NCBI RefSeq assembly: GCF_017562075.2
Contig: NC_054084.1
Location: 13,282,798-13,346,797 of the forward strand
Source: Anopheles merus
Taxonomy: Eukaryota > Arthropoda > Insecta > Diptera > Culicidae
Direction: 5' to 3'
DNA length: 64,000 bases
Both the position numbers and the translations under genes were made by a program. Shown piece after piece: positions 10,621 through 21,259 of this stretch. Under the pieces are notes generated by a model that ran no database searches, was not told the DNA's origin, and saw nothing but the letters and a program-made list of their open reading frames with translations. The stretch's first letter is position 1, and each line of letters opens with the position of its first letter.

Positions 10621-11381
10621 CCCAAGCGCCACAGATTAAGCTTAAACGACTGGAAAATTGAATATCCATATAAAAAAATGAAAGCTCCACAGCTTCATTG
10701 GTTTGATCAATAGATGGCGTATTACAACTCATCATTATATTGCTATCCTGTTCTTGCAATGTGTTTCGACAAGTTTCATCTTATCATGACCTATCCCAAG
10801 TGCCACAAATCCACTAAACGACCACTAAACGGCTTCTAAACGCCTCAAATTCTCTACCTAAACGGAATATAGAAAGACTTCGTTTAGCAGACGGCAAACG
10901 ACTCATGCATTCTAAAAATAGCAAAAAGGCTGGTGGCGCCATCTGTTTGTGGGATACCCAACCTGTGGAGCTTCCTCGCTTGGAGGAGAGCTTTCTCATT
11001 TCCTCTGTACTGTTGTATGGTTTCGCATTGAAGTTATGCATCGCTAGAACTAGAACGGCGATACGATTGTTTAAATACTAAACTCCTACGGAAACCACCA
11101 GTACTGAAGCAAGTGAGATTTGAGTAATGGTCGTTGGTGTTGATACCCACGTATCTGACCACACGACCATTCATATAGATTTTTGCTCAGAAAGTTAGAA
11201 GGCTATATAGGTCATTATAAGATGAAACTTGTCGAAACACATTGCAAGAAAAGGATAGCAATATAATGATGAGTTGTAATACGCCATCTATTGATCAAAC
11301 CAATGAAGCTGTGAAGCTTTCATTTTTTTCCTATGGATATTCAATTTTCCAGTCGTTTAAGCTTAATCTGTGGCGCTTGGG
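10621..11381. mobile_element. Inverted-repeat element, 761 bp, with ~174-bp arms
   Basis: The left arm (about 10621-10795) and right arm (about 11381-11208, inverted) agree over nearly their full length, from CCCAAGCGCCACAGATTAAG through 'agatggcgtattacaactca' to 'gacctat'. The centre (about 10796-11207) contains another end-like sequence (TCCCAAGTGCCACA, 10794-10807), suggesting a nested relative, and no transposase frame. This is a nonautonomous DNA-transposon-like structure of the same family as 10166-10306. Confidence 0.8.
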
Positions 11382-11565
11382 ATCTATGAATGTGTTAATA
11401 AAGAATATTGCGAATAACAAAGTTTGGAAAAAAATGATAAAGCTGGTGTGTCAGCATAATAATTTAAGACGAAGGATGGTAACAAGTGTGAAGGAAGGAG
11501 AAGGGGGATAAGGCAAATAGAAAAGGATAGTTAAAATTTACTTCATTATAGACATGAGCCAACGA
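11382..11565 (+). repeat. Direct repeat copy B flanking the inverted-repeat element
   Basis: Second copy of the 10435-10620 sequence. It starts at the first base after the element's right end (…GCGCTTGGG at 11381) and ends with the same 'gagccaacga'. It differs by a few single-base changes and small indels (184 versus 186 bp). Confidence 0.9.
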
Positions 11566-11968
11566 TGGACAGGTTGTAACTCGTGTGAACTGATAACTGT
11601 ACTAAATTATGAATTGTAAATTGAAATCATAAATTTGAGACTTTTAATAAGTTGTTAAAACAAAACAAAACCATCGCATGTTGCTTTCATGCAAGCGCTC
11701 TGGCACTACGAAACTGTCCCATTTGGAAGGCATCGTGCAAGCTCGCAAACTGCTCGAATTTTTACAGCGGTTGCATTTTACAGCGGTACTGTGGTACCGA
11801 TTATTTCTTGCATCATATCCGTACGGTGGCCCATAGTGTTGTGTTTGTAAACAATCTATATTTTATTAGCATTTGGTCTTGTCAAATATTCGTTCTGTTA
11901 CTACTAAAAAAAAAACATTTTCTATAGTTTATTGAGAACGTTTGCTAAACTTTGTTCATTCCTCCGCG
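11566..11968. other. Upstream region of the BORCS8-like gene
   Basis: AT-rich noncoding DNA between the repeat cluster and the BORCS8 start. It should hold the promoter and 5' UTR. I see no clear TATA box or other gene. Confidence 0.45.
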
Positions 11969-12712
11969 ATGAATCAAAAAGTGTCAACCGTGAACGATCC
12001 GGAATTGCAGGCCAAAGTAAAGAAAAGTAAGCACAAAGCATCATTTCCGTCTGCAGGCCACTCTTCATCCGCTATGATCTCTCTCACCACCCAATTCTGT
12101 TCCACAGCGACTGAAAAAATATCGGAAAACATGCACATCATCGCTAACGAGCCTAGTTTAGCGTTCTACCGCATCCAGGAGCACGTCCGGAAGGTAATCC
12201 CGCTCATAGTGGAGCGTCGCGCGGAGGTGGTACAACTGCAGCAGGATTTACAGGGCAAGTGCTACGATATGGAGTACGCCATAGGGTAGGTGTGGTAAAG
12301 AGAGCAGAGCATTATGAAAGGCAATGCAATAACGCCATTGAATGCCCCCTTCTCCCCTGTCCACAGTGCCGTGAAGGATATTGAAGCAGCCGATACATCG
12401 TTGAAGAATGTCCAAGAATTGCTTAAGAATGCCATCTTTCTCAAGCAACAGCTAAAGTACGTGGAATCTAGACGACCGAAGAAAGACACCAACAGCTCCG
12501 TGTACAAACGGCTGTCGGCCCACATCACACTGGACCTGCCCGACCTTACCGATCTGTCTGGGGTGGTGCGGGAAACAACAAACCGGGTGGAACACATGAT
12601 GTCCCAGGCGCGAAATTCGAACAGTAACATCAATAACAACCCTCCCGCGGGGACGGCCAACTCCACCGCAGGGCCAGCCGAGTTGCAACGGTCCTACACA
12701 ACGCTGCACTGA
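11969..12712 (+). CDS. BORCS8: BORC complex subunit 8 homolog (BORCS8/MEF2BNB)
   Basis: BORC sits on the lysosomal surface and recruits Arl8, coupling lysosomes to kinesins. The exons are 11969-12026, 12108-12285 and 12367-12712, frame-consistent, giving 193 aa. The family signature is clear in exon 2: ANEPSLAFYRIQEHVRKVIP, then a helix and DMEYAIG, continuing across the junction as AVKDIEA. The vertebrate protein has the closely similar ANEPS..LYR.QEHVR and VEYA..AVK. A further coiled region (LLKNAIFLKQQLKYVESRR) follows. This protein is longer than the ~119-aa human one because of a low-complexity C-terminus (NSNSNINNNPPAGTANSTAG). The start ATG is the first in the transcript region and precedes the conserved block by about 30 residues. 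Function is by homology only. Confidence 0.85.
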
Positions 12713-12900
12713 AGCCAAACGCTTGTCGTGGTTGCTTCGTAAAGTTACGCATCAGTTTCGTTCCTTTTCGTTTTCCCTATCTGTGATGTTACTTTTGTTC
12801 ACACCCTTGTTTTCTCGACATTCCTCGAAGAGGAGATGGAAAAAAACGACAAAATTTAGTATTGTAGAGGACATCGTTCCGGGATAGTGCGGAACGGCTA

Positions 12901-12906
12901 AATAAA
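12901..12906 (+). terminator. AATAAA polyadenylation signal of BORCS8
   Basis: AATAAA lies 189 bases after the BORCS8 stop and is the only canonical signal before the opposing gene, so it is its likely 3' processing signal. Confidence 0.6.
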
Positions 12907-12911
12907 ATGGG

Positions 12912-12917
12912 TTTATT
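12912..12917 (-). terminator. AATAAA polyadenylation signal of the DDX18 gene
   Basis: TTTATT on the plus strand reads AATAAA on the minus strand, 35 bases past the helicase stop. It lies 5 bases from the BORCS8 signal, so the two convergent transcripts probably overlap at their 3' ends. Confidence 0.55.
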
Positions 12918-12951
12918 ATTTAACGCTATCTCACATCGCGTACAGAGCAGC

Positions 12952-15135
12952 TTACTCGTACTTGACCTTCTTCAGCTGTTTCCGATCGGTAATGTGCTTA
13001 ATTTTCAGCTTGCCCTCCTTCTCCTTGTTGAGCGTCTTGAAGTGTCCCATTCCACGGTTGCCGGGCCGCCGCTCGGAATTGTGCAGCTTGAAGCTCTTGC
13101 CAAAGTCAACGTACGGTGGCTGGGTGAAACCAAAGTTCTTCGCTACCTGCACCAGATCGAGATTGGCAATGTTGAACACGTCCTTCATGTGGTGCCCTTC
13201 GTACGCACGCACGTACGTCTTGAACGCCAGCTTGCCCGACTGGTTCAGGAAATAGTTCTTCGCCATCAAATTCTCGAGCTGCAGCTGAATGTCCGCTATT
13301 TTGCTCCAGGAGAACTCGAACTCGTTCAGCGGTACCTTCGCTTGCTTGAGATACTTCAAGAAGCCAACCTCTTCCGGGCGGAGCATTAGCAGCGCATGAC
13401 CGCACAGGTCCTCCCCACGAGCCGTACGACCGACGCGATGGATGTACTCCTTGGTATCGTTCGGTGGATCGTACTGCACGATCCAATCGACGGCAGGAAT
13501 ATCGAGCCCACGGGCGGCCACATCCGTGCAGAGCAGAATACCCGTCTCGGCGTTACAGAACTGGAAAAATACCGACGTACGCTTCGATTGCTTTTGTTTG
13601 CCCTGTAGCAACAAGAAAATAGAGTATTAGGCCTTTTTTCTTATATACTATTACACTTCCAATGATACATACGTGAATCGACATCACCGGCAGATCGATG
13701 TAGTTGAACAGCTCGTGATGGAACTTGACGGACAGGCAGGAGGAAAAGAAAACCATCACCTTCTTCTTGCGGTTCTTCTTCAGGAAGGTGAACAGCACGA
13801 GCAGACGACGCTCGGAGGGACACACGATGTAGCCCTGTTCCAGCCCCGTCACCGTTGCTTCCTTCTTGTTATCATCCACACCGACGTAGATGGGTTCCGA
13901 TTTCAGGGCGAGCTTTCCCAGCTCATCCAGGCGCGATGACTGTGTGGCGGAAAACAGCATGGTTTGGCGCTTTTCTGAAACAAAAATAAACCTCATTAAA
14001 TCTGCCCTGTAAACCCTTCACCTTCGCTCTGCTTACTCGGCAAAATGCTAATGATCTGTTTTAGGTCCTCCTCGAACCCGATCTCCAGGATGCGATCGCA
14101 CTCATCGATAATCAAGCACTGCAAGTTCTTGAACAGGAAGTTGGGCGTTGATTTCAGATGGTCCAGCAACCGGCCCGGCGTCGCCACGATGATGTTGATG
14201 CCCTTTTCCAGCTTTTCGTTCTCGGTGTGACGGCTTGCTCCTCCCATCAGCAGTCCATACGTCTGACAGTGGTACGTCATTAGCTCTTTCAGGACGCCGA
14301 AAATCTGCATCGCCAGTTCGCGGGTCGGCGAGATGACGATGACGCCCGCTCCGTTGCGCGGCTTGAAGCGCAGCTTGTGGATCAGCTCGACGGCGGGAAT
14401 GAGGAAGGCCAACGTTTTACCACTGCCCGTTTTGGCCGAACCGATCAAATCTCTACCCTCCAGCAGTGGCGGTATCGATTTGGCCTGAATTTCCGTCATC
14501 TTGGTGAATCCCATCTCACCGATCGCTTTCATCGTGTGGTCCGACACTTTGCCCTCGAGCGACTTGAACTCACGGTTGCCGAGTATGATCTCGTACGCAC
14601 TGTTCGTCATCGACGGAACGGTTTCTTCCTGTTCGGCTTCCTTATCTTCCCCGTTGGTATCGGCTTCATCGCCATTCTGCTCTTCCTCCTCCTCATCGTC
14701 AGAATCATCTTTAGGCCTCTTCACACCTACGAAAAGGGGACATTATTCACACCAGACTTCAAAACGTGTCTTTACATTCTAGCATCCATAGAGAAGCCCC
14801 AAATGCTTTCCCTGCTGCTTACCTCGGCCAACTGCCACGTCCTGTTCATCCTCCTCCTCCTCCTGTTGTGGGATTTTATTCTTTTTCTTCAGCTTTTGTT
14901 TACCTTTCGGCGTTGCTTCCTCCGCCTCGTAATTTTCCTCCAAGTCTTCTACGGAGGCTGAAATTGTAGAAGCAAGTTGTAACACAGTTACCGTAAACAA
15001 GAAGCACATTGTGTGCGTCCCCGGTGCTTTCCGTACACATTCCGCTTCGTAAAACGCATTTTTCAACTTACCATGCCCGTTTTTCGCATTTCCATTGATT
15101 ACTGGAGATATTTTCTGCTTGTTTTTCTTTCCCAT
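12952..15135 (-). CDS. DDX18: DDX18/pitchoune-type ATP-dependent RNA helicase
   Basis: A nucleolar helicase family (yeast Has1, Drosophila pitchoune) needed for ribosomal RNA processing. The exons are 15135-15072, 14957-14823, 14726-14037, 13974-13673 and 13602-12952, giving 613 aa. The N-terminus is lysine-rich, then strongly acidic (DDSDDEEEEEQNGDEADTNG). Core motifs in order: GFTKMTEIQAKSIP (Q), AKTGSGKT (I), PTRELA (Ia), TPGR (Ib), DECD (II), SAT (III), FFSS (IV), TDVAARGLDIP (V) and HRVGRTARG (VI). The C-terminal domain includes EFSWSKIADIQLQLENL and a basic tail. Intron removal restores SILPKKRQTMLFSAT and MSIHGKQKQSKRT, as in the family. Motif II is DECD rather than the DEAD of human DDX18. 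The 5' end faces the dehydrogenase gene; the 3' end faces BORCS8. Confidence 0.95.
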
Positions 15136-15691
15136 AGCACAATCTTTGTAATTTAACACAGTTTATTAGATGGAAAAATCCAGAAAAGCAATTGTTCTAC
15201 TCGCGCTCACGGAATTCGGCGAAACACACGTGCAAACGGATGTGACAGCTGAATGTTGCTGTTCGAAGCTCAAGTGACAGCCGTCAAAATCTGCTTTGCT
15301 AGGTGGCTTAATGGATCAACAACCAGTGAGCCGGATTGCATTTCATTCGTTTGCCGTTCGTTTTGTTCAAACTGTGTTAATTTTAATGAACCGAAATATT
15401 CGATCGTATTTTATTCTTTCTCAAAAAGTTTTGAAACGCTCAAATGGAGAGTGCTGTGTTGGTTTTTTGGAATATTTTTTGTTTTCCTTCCAACCGCTGT
15501 CAAATGTGTTTTCTTTTCTTTACGTAAACAAATGAACTACGCTTCCGCGCTGCCCGAAAATACGAGTGATTTACATTTTAATTAAACATGCAACATAGGT
15601 CGTCGGCAGTGGAGCTATCTAAAGCAACTTTACGTTTGTCGTTTATGGAGTGAAAGTGTGTTAGCCGTTCTACCGTAAACTCCACACAATA
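15136..15691. promoter_or_regulatory. Shared divergent promoter region
   Basis: The helicase start (15135, minus) and the dehydrogenase start (15692, plus) face away from each other across 556 bp, so both promoters and 5' UTRs must lie here. No TATA element or factor site is assigned with confidence. Open frames in this stretch are not protein-like. Confidence 0.55.
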
Positions 15692-16982
15692 ATGTTCCGG
15701 AAGCTTACCACAGGTAAGTTTATCTTCGTTTTACTCGCGCGTATCTTCCTTTTAAGCGATAAGCCATTATTTTATCATTATTCTCGAAGCATTCAACTCT
15801 CGCTGCGCACTTTCACGGTCGTTCAGTGTGTGCGAACTGTCCAAGGAACACCAACAAGTCCAGCAGCTATGCCGTCAGTTCAGCGAGCGAGAATTAAAAC
15901 CCGCCGCAAGTGCCATCGATCGTAACGGAACGTTCCCGGAGCAGCACATCGCCAAGCTGGCAGAGCTGGGGTTGATGCGCGTTACCGTGGCGCCGCTGTA
16001 TGGTGGATCCGGTTTGGATATGCTTTCCCTTTCGCTGGTAGTCGAGGAACTTTCCCGGGGATGCGGAAGCACCGGCTCGATAGTGTCCATCCACAACTGC
16101 CTTTATGCCAACCTGTTGCATCGCCTCGGTACGGACGATCAGAGGGCACGATTTTTCAACAAATACGAAAGCAAAACCATCGGAGCGTTCGCCCTTAGTG
16201 AGGCAGGGGCTGGCTCGGACGTGGCCGCTATGACGACCACAGCTACCAAGGATGCCGATGGAAGCTGGATACTGAACGGCACAAAGGCCTGGGTAACATC
16301 GGGCATAGAATCGGTGGCGGCGATCGTATTTGCCACCGTCGATCCAGCGCTAAAGTATAAGGGCATAACGGCATTTTTGGTTGATTTTGACAGTGGCGCA
16401 CTGGCCGGAGTGCATCGGGGCCGCCCGGAAGACAAGCTGGGAATTCGTGGTACATCCACGTGCGATTTGATGCTGGAAAATGTGCGTGTACCGGAAGGAA
16501 ACGTTCTTGGTACCGTCGGTGGCGGTATGCGCATTGCGATGGAACAGCTGGATCGTGCACGAATTGGCATCGCCTCGCAGGCAATCGGAATAAGTCAAGC
16601 CGCCCTAGAAACGGCAGTAGAATATGCAAAGCAGCGTACCGCGTTCGGTGGTACACTGATAGATCTCCCTGCCGTGCGTACCAGAATAGCCGAAATGGGC
16701 ACACGGATTGAAATGGCCCGACTGCTAGTTCGTAAAGCGGCCGGTGAGATTGACCGTGGACTGCGCGCGACAAAGGCTTGCTCGATGGCGAAATGGATCG
16801 CCGGAGAAACGGCAACGTATGCGGCCCATGGTTGTCAGCAAATTTTGGGTGGCATGGGGTACGTGAAAAGCCTGCCGGCCGAGCGGTATTATCGCGATGC
16901 ACGCATTACCGAGATATATGGCGGAGTGACCGACGTGCAGAAAGCGATCGTAGCGGACCAAATCATCAAGGAGCTGGAATGA
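15692..16982 (+). CDS. Short-chain acyl-CoA dehydrogenase-like protein, catalytic Glu absent
   Basis: FAD-dependent mitochondrial beta-oxidation family, closest in pattern to short-chain acyl-CoA dehydrogenase (ACADS; Drosophila Arc42). Two exons, 15692-15713 and 15790-16982, give 404 aa (human ACADS is 412). Splicing gives the basic, acid-poor start MFRKLTTAFNSRCALSRSFS, a credible mitochondrial presequence. Family blocks: ALSEAGAGSDVAAM and TKAWVTSG (flavin and substrate region), LGIRGTSTCDL, MEQLDRARIGIASQAIGISQ, KQRTAFGG, CQQILGGMGYVKSLPAERYYRD. In the family the catalytic base is the Glu of the IYEGT motif; here the codons at 16914-16928 read I-Y-G-G-V, so residue 385 is Gly. The alternative glutamate site used by isovaleryl- and long-chain enzymes also lacks Glu (LDRARI). 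It may have lost or changed activity. A candidate AATAAA lies at about 17403. Confidence 0.9.
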
Positions 16983-17644
16983 TATTGTACTCTGTTGTAG
17001 AGGTGGTGGGTAAGTGTGAGAGAGAAACACAATTTAATTGTGTTTTTTTACAACAAATTTTCCATTTACGATTAATGGCGATTAATGAAGTCTAAAAGAC
17101 TTGGAGGTGTATTTTTGAAATATTTTTACTACTGTATCGTGCAAATATATAAAAAAGTATACAAGACTAAGCTGTAATATTCTAGCCGAAATTAACATAA
17201 GCATTGGTACATGTAGTAATTACTGTAATCGTCCCAGATTTATTGGTTGTACTTTTCTCATTCATTTTTGTCTTGTAACTCACAACAGGCGTAACGTGCG
17301 ATGCTTCTGAGAGTTATCAAATTCATTCCAGTTTCATAATGTAAAGCACCTTAATTTTCGTTGAATTTCCTTAATTATTCAATTATAAAAGGAGTTTAGT
17401 TTAATAAAAGACACATTCTAGTACAATTAGAGAAGCTGCCAACAAATTTGGAAATAATTTAAAGATTCTAAACATATCGAAATAATTCTTTTTTCAGCTA
17501 TTCTCAGCAATTTTCTATTCATTTTCAAATTTCCATAGGTATTGTAATATGCTTAAACCAGGCAAGAAGTGGAAATGGTCACTTTGTTCAGTTAAGATGA
17601 TGTACACGGTTCAAATGTGATGTTTTGCACCGAGTTGGTATCAG
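16983..17644. other. Intergenic, AT-rich
   Basis: Dehydrogenase 3' UTR and spacer up to the tRNA-Glu gene. AATAAA at about 17403-17408 is a possible polyadenylation signal. No other gene is seen. Confidence 0.5.
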
Positions 17645-17716
17645 TCCCATATTGTCTAGTGGTTAGGATATCCGGCTCTCACCCGGAAGGCCCGGGTTCG
17701 ATTCCCGGTATGGGAA
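17645..17716 (+). tRNA. tRNA-Glu (anticodon CTC)
   Basis: A complete 72-base cloverleaf. The acceptor stem TCCCATA pairs with TATGGGA; the anticodon stem TCCGG/CCGGA encloses loop CTCTCAC with CTC at 17678-17680; the T arm contains GGTTCGATTCC. It has no intron and no encoded CCA, and a T tract follows shortly after as a pol III stop. Confidence 0.97.
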
Positions 17717-18157
17717 TGTTTCTTTTTGTGCTGCAGAGGTTGTCTGTGCTTCATTTTGTACTCCTCGATCGTCAAAATGATTCTTAATCGTTATCGTATT
17801 TTTCAAAATTATACTTTATTCACCAACCGTAAACATTTTCCATTACGGATGAAAAAACAAAAAAAAAACGTACTCGATCTAAGCGCATTAGGCATCTCGA
17901 ACAAAACTTTATTTTGAATTTTACACTTCTGTTTGTTTGCGCACATCTAACAGCACCGTGTAGAAGGCTGGCGTGATAGGCAAGCAATTATCCGTGTCGG
18001 GTTTGCATGTAAAAGTATGCTTTAAATTAAACATTAAGTAAACAAACACTGGGAAAGGGATACAAAGGCGACCGCTATCGTATAAAGCGTTTAGTGTCAT
18101 TTAATTTTCAAATGCATATTCTTTTTCTGCACCTAGTAACTCCGTTTCGTTTCTGAT
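17717..18157. other. Spacer and glycyl-tRNA synthetase 3' UTR
   Basis: AT-rich. TTTATT at about 17908-17913 (AATAAA on the minus strand) lies about 245 bases beyond the synthetase stop and is a plausible polyadenylation signal for it. Confidence 0.5.
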
Positions 18158-20762
18158 TTACTTCGCGCTCGCTTCTTGCTGCTCAAATCGTGGATACTTT
18201 TGCTCCACATCGGCCCAGCTTGTGCGTCCTGTTGCTAGATCACGAATAGTGTTTGCAACTTCATCCAACTAAAATTGGATTAGAAACACAATGGGAAACG
18301 TTACAAAGGGCTTACATAAGGGAGATTAAAGTAACACTTACTCCAATGCGAACTTGCTTCATCGAGTCCCGTTCGCGCAGCGTCACCGTGTGCGGTTCCT
18401 TTAGCGTGTCGAAATCGATCGTAATTCCGTACGGAATGGCAATCTCGTCCGTGCGTGCATAACGGCGGCCGATCGAACCGCTCGAATCGTCCACCTTGTG
18501 CGACACGTCGACGGATGTGAGGGCCGAAGCTAGAGATAAGACAATGAATCCATCATTAACACAATTAAGCTATACGATGGACATAGCTCTGGATCTAATA
18601 CTTACAAATCTTCTTCACAAACGGTGCAAACTCGGCATTGTTACTCAGCGGAAGCACGGAGCACTTCAACGGGGCCACAACCGGCGGCAGCGAGAAGTAG
18701 CTGCGCTGTTCGTCGCCTTCGCGCATTCGGAAGCTATGCTCCAGCAGTGAGTACATGATGCGACCAATGCCGAACGAAGGCTCAATGACGCTCGGGGTGA
18801 TCTCTTCAACGTGCACCGTCTTGGAGGTAGTTTTCACCGCAATCAGATCGTTCGTTAGCTTCACATCGGTTCCATTGACCGCCAGCAAATGCTCCCCACT
18901 GTCACCCAGACTCTTGCCAATGGTCTCAACCTCACCCAGGCTCAGCTTTGCCAGCGCCTCCGTAATGGCTTTCGCTTCCTTCTTGAACGCCTTCCCGATG
19001 GCGGCCTTGTTCGGTACAACTTCCGTCACTTCGATCGTTTTCGGTGCGGGTAGCTTTTTCTCCGCCACCAGCTTCACTCCCGTCGCGTTCGTGTGCTGCG
19101 TCAGATCGTACGCAGACCGATCGGCACATCCGACGCACTCGATCCATCCGTAGCTGGTGAGACATTCCGCATCCCAGCAATCGCACGCGTAATGTGCCAT
19201 CTCGTTGCCCATGTGCTGCCGGAACCGCAGCCGTTCGGGCAATATGCCAATCCGGTGCAGGTACATCTGTATGCGGGCCATAAAGTAGCCGAGCGTTTCG
19301 TTTGCGACCAGACCACTCGCTACGGCATCACCGATCCGGATCTGCTGGGCACTCTTTCCGTCCATCTGGTTGCAGGCGGAGTAGAGCGTCATTACCGTGT
19401 CCGCGACGTTCTCGAACTTGGGATGGTTTTTAGCCTGCGGATCGCAGAAGTGTTCGATCTCGCACATGGTAAACTCGCGCACCCGGATCAGACCGGAGCG
19501 GGGTGAAATTTCATTCCGGAAGCTGTTGCCGATCTGGGCCGCAGCGAACGGTAGCCGGCCCTGGTTGAACTCGAGCAGTCGCTTGAAGTTCACGAAAATT
19601 CCCTGCGCCGTTTCGGGACGCAGGAAACCCTTCACCAACCCGGTCGGTCCGATCTGCGTGCCGAACATTAGGTTGAACTCGATCGGCTCCGTCAGATCGT
19701 TACCGGTGATGGGCGATTTCATGTTGTACTTCCGCAGAATCGCTGCCATCTCGTCCTTGGTCATACCGTCCAGCTTGATCACGATATCGGCACACTCGTC
19801 CTTCAGCTCCGCCGTCGCATCCTTGGCTGCTGCCAGCTTCTCCAGGTGATTTTTAATCAGATGGTCCAGCCGGAAACATTCACCATTCTTTACGTCCTTC
19901 GTCATCAGATCGGCAAAGCGATCGACATGGCCGGACGCCTTCAGGACCGGTTCCGGCGTCAGGATGGAACAATCCACCTCGAGCATCTGCTCCTCGAGCA
20001 CGAAAAACTGACGCCACGTATTAATCATGTTGGACTTGAGCGCACAGCCCATCGGTCCAAAGTCGTACTGGCCGGTAATGCCACCGTAGATGGCAAAGCT
20101 TTGATCGTAGAAGAACCGTCGCTTCAGCAGATCCTCCATACGGGCCCGATCGAAGCTGGCCACCTGGGGAGCGAGGCTCAATTCACGATCTTCAAGCACC
20201 TTCTTGCGTGCCTTCAGCTCATTGACCGCTTTCTTCACGTCAATTTCTGGAGCACCTTCACTTTTGAGCTTGCGTACCAGGTCGCCCTACCGGTGGTACG
20301 CGCGTTTGGTGAAAGGAAGATAGAAAATTGCATCATTACAAACGCAAATTTAGAAAGGCTACATCAAATGCATCTCGATTGGCCACCTACCTGCTCCTTA
20401 ACAGCTTCGCGCAACGGCGCCAGTTCTGCCTCAATCTTTGGATCAGTCATGTTTTCCAACAGCTGGAGACGAAGCTTCACGTCACGATGCTTTTTGTTCG
20501 AACCCCAATTGAAGGGCTTTCTGAATGAGGGGTCGCTTTGGCTGGCTGCTACCGCGTAAGAGCGACTCTGTACCGCTGGATTCCACTCGATGTGTCGTCG
20601 GGGGATTAGCTGTTGGTGTAGCTTTGTGGACGAACTGACGATTAATCGAACGCAACGGGGAGAAGATACTAAGGAGGATATGTGTCGCAGTGCTGCTCCG
20701 GGGCTGCTGCCGCCTCTAGGAACTAATCTACTGAGGAAGTTGAGAAAAAGCTGAGTGGACAT
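18158..20762 (-). CDS. GlyRS: Glycyl-tRNA synthetase, likely dual cytosolic and mitochondrial
   Basis: Class II aminoacyl-tRNA synthetase that charges tRNA-Gly. The exons are 20762-20391, 20286-18606, 18529-18342 and 18268-18158, giving 783 aa. Residues 1 to ~75 form a basic, Ser/Arg-rich mitochondrial-type presequence (MSTQLFLNFLSRLVPRGG). A second in-frame Met at residue 105 (20450-20448), LLENMTDPKIEAELAPLREA, would give the cytosolic form just before the WHEP domain (~110-165). The catalytic core has FRNEISPRSGLIRVREF (motif 2, ~380-396) and PSFGIGRIMY (motif 3, ~627), plus DCWDAECLTSYGWIECVG. The anticodon-binding domain ends TSWADVEQKYPRFEQQEASAK. Two starts in one mRNA is how animal GARS makes both isoforms; here it is inferred from the sequence. 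Confidence 0.96.
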
Positions 20763-21259
20763 TTACGAACGCAATCCACCACCATCCGTTGGAACAATGG
20801 TCACCAACAGTTGCTGTGGGAGACAGGGCCAAACTTAGGGGGTTTGGCCTTTTAATTAGAGCACGTTTTAAATTACTTTATGCACCGAAAAATACAGCAG
20901 TAGCTTCACGTTTCTACACCGGCAATATATTTTTTTATGCTGCCAATTTGCTGACGTTTGTGTGACAGCAGGGCAGTTCAGAAAATACGACCCAATGAAC
21001 AATTCGAGCTGCTTTCAATGGGTGTTTGGAATTCGAGCACATAAGCGATTTAGTGTGCTCGATAGGTAAATTTACTGTTTTATGTGATAAAATTGTATTT
21101 TGAAAAGTATAAATCTGTTAAAACCGACTATATTCATCATAATTTAGTATAGTTTAATAACTACAATCATATATTTGGCAAACCTAAAAGAATTCTCTTT
21201 GGCTCGGGCTGTTAAGCGCCTTAAGGTATGCAATATGAAGTGTAACATTTCTTTTTATT

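Noticed and set aside
12907..13389. 160-codon plus-strand frame
   Set aside because: Antisense to the last helicase exon.
16243..16902. 219-codon minus-strand frame
   Set aside because: Antisense to the acyl-CoA dehydrogenase exon.
19846..20559. 237-codon plus-strand frame
   Set aside because: Antisense to glycyl-tRNA synthetase and crossing its intron.
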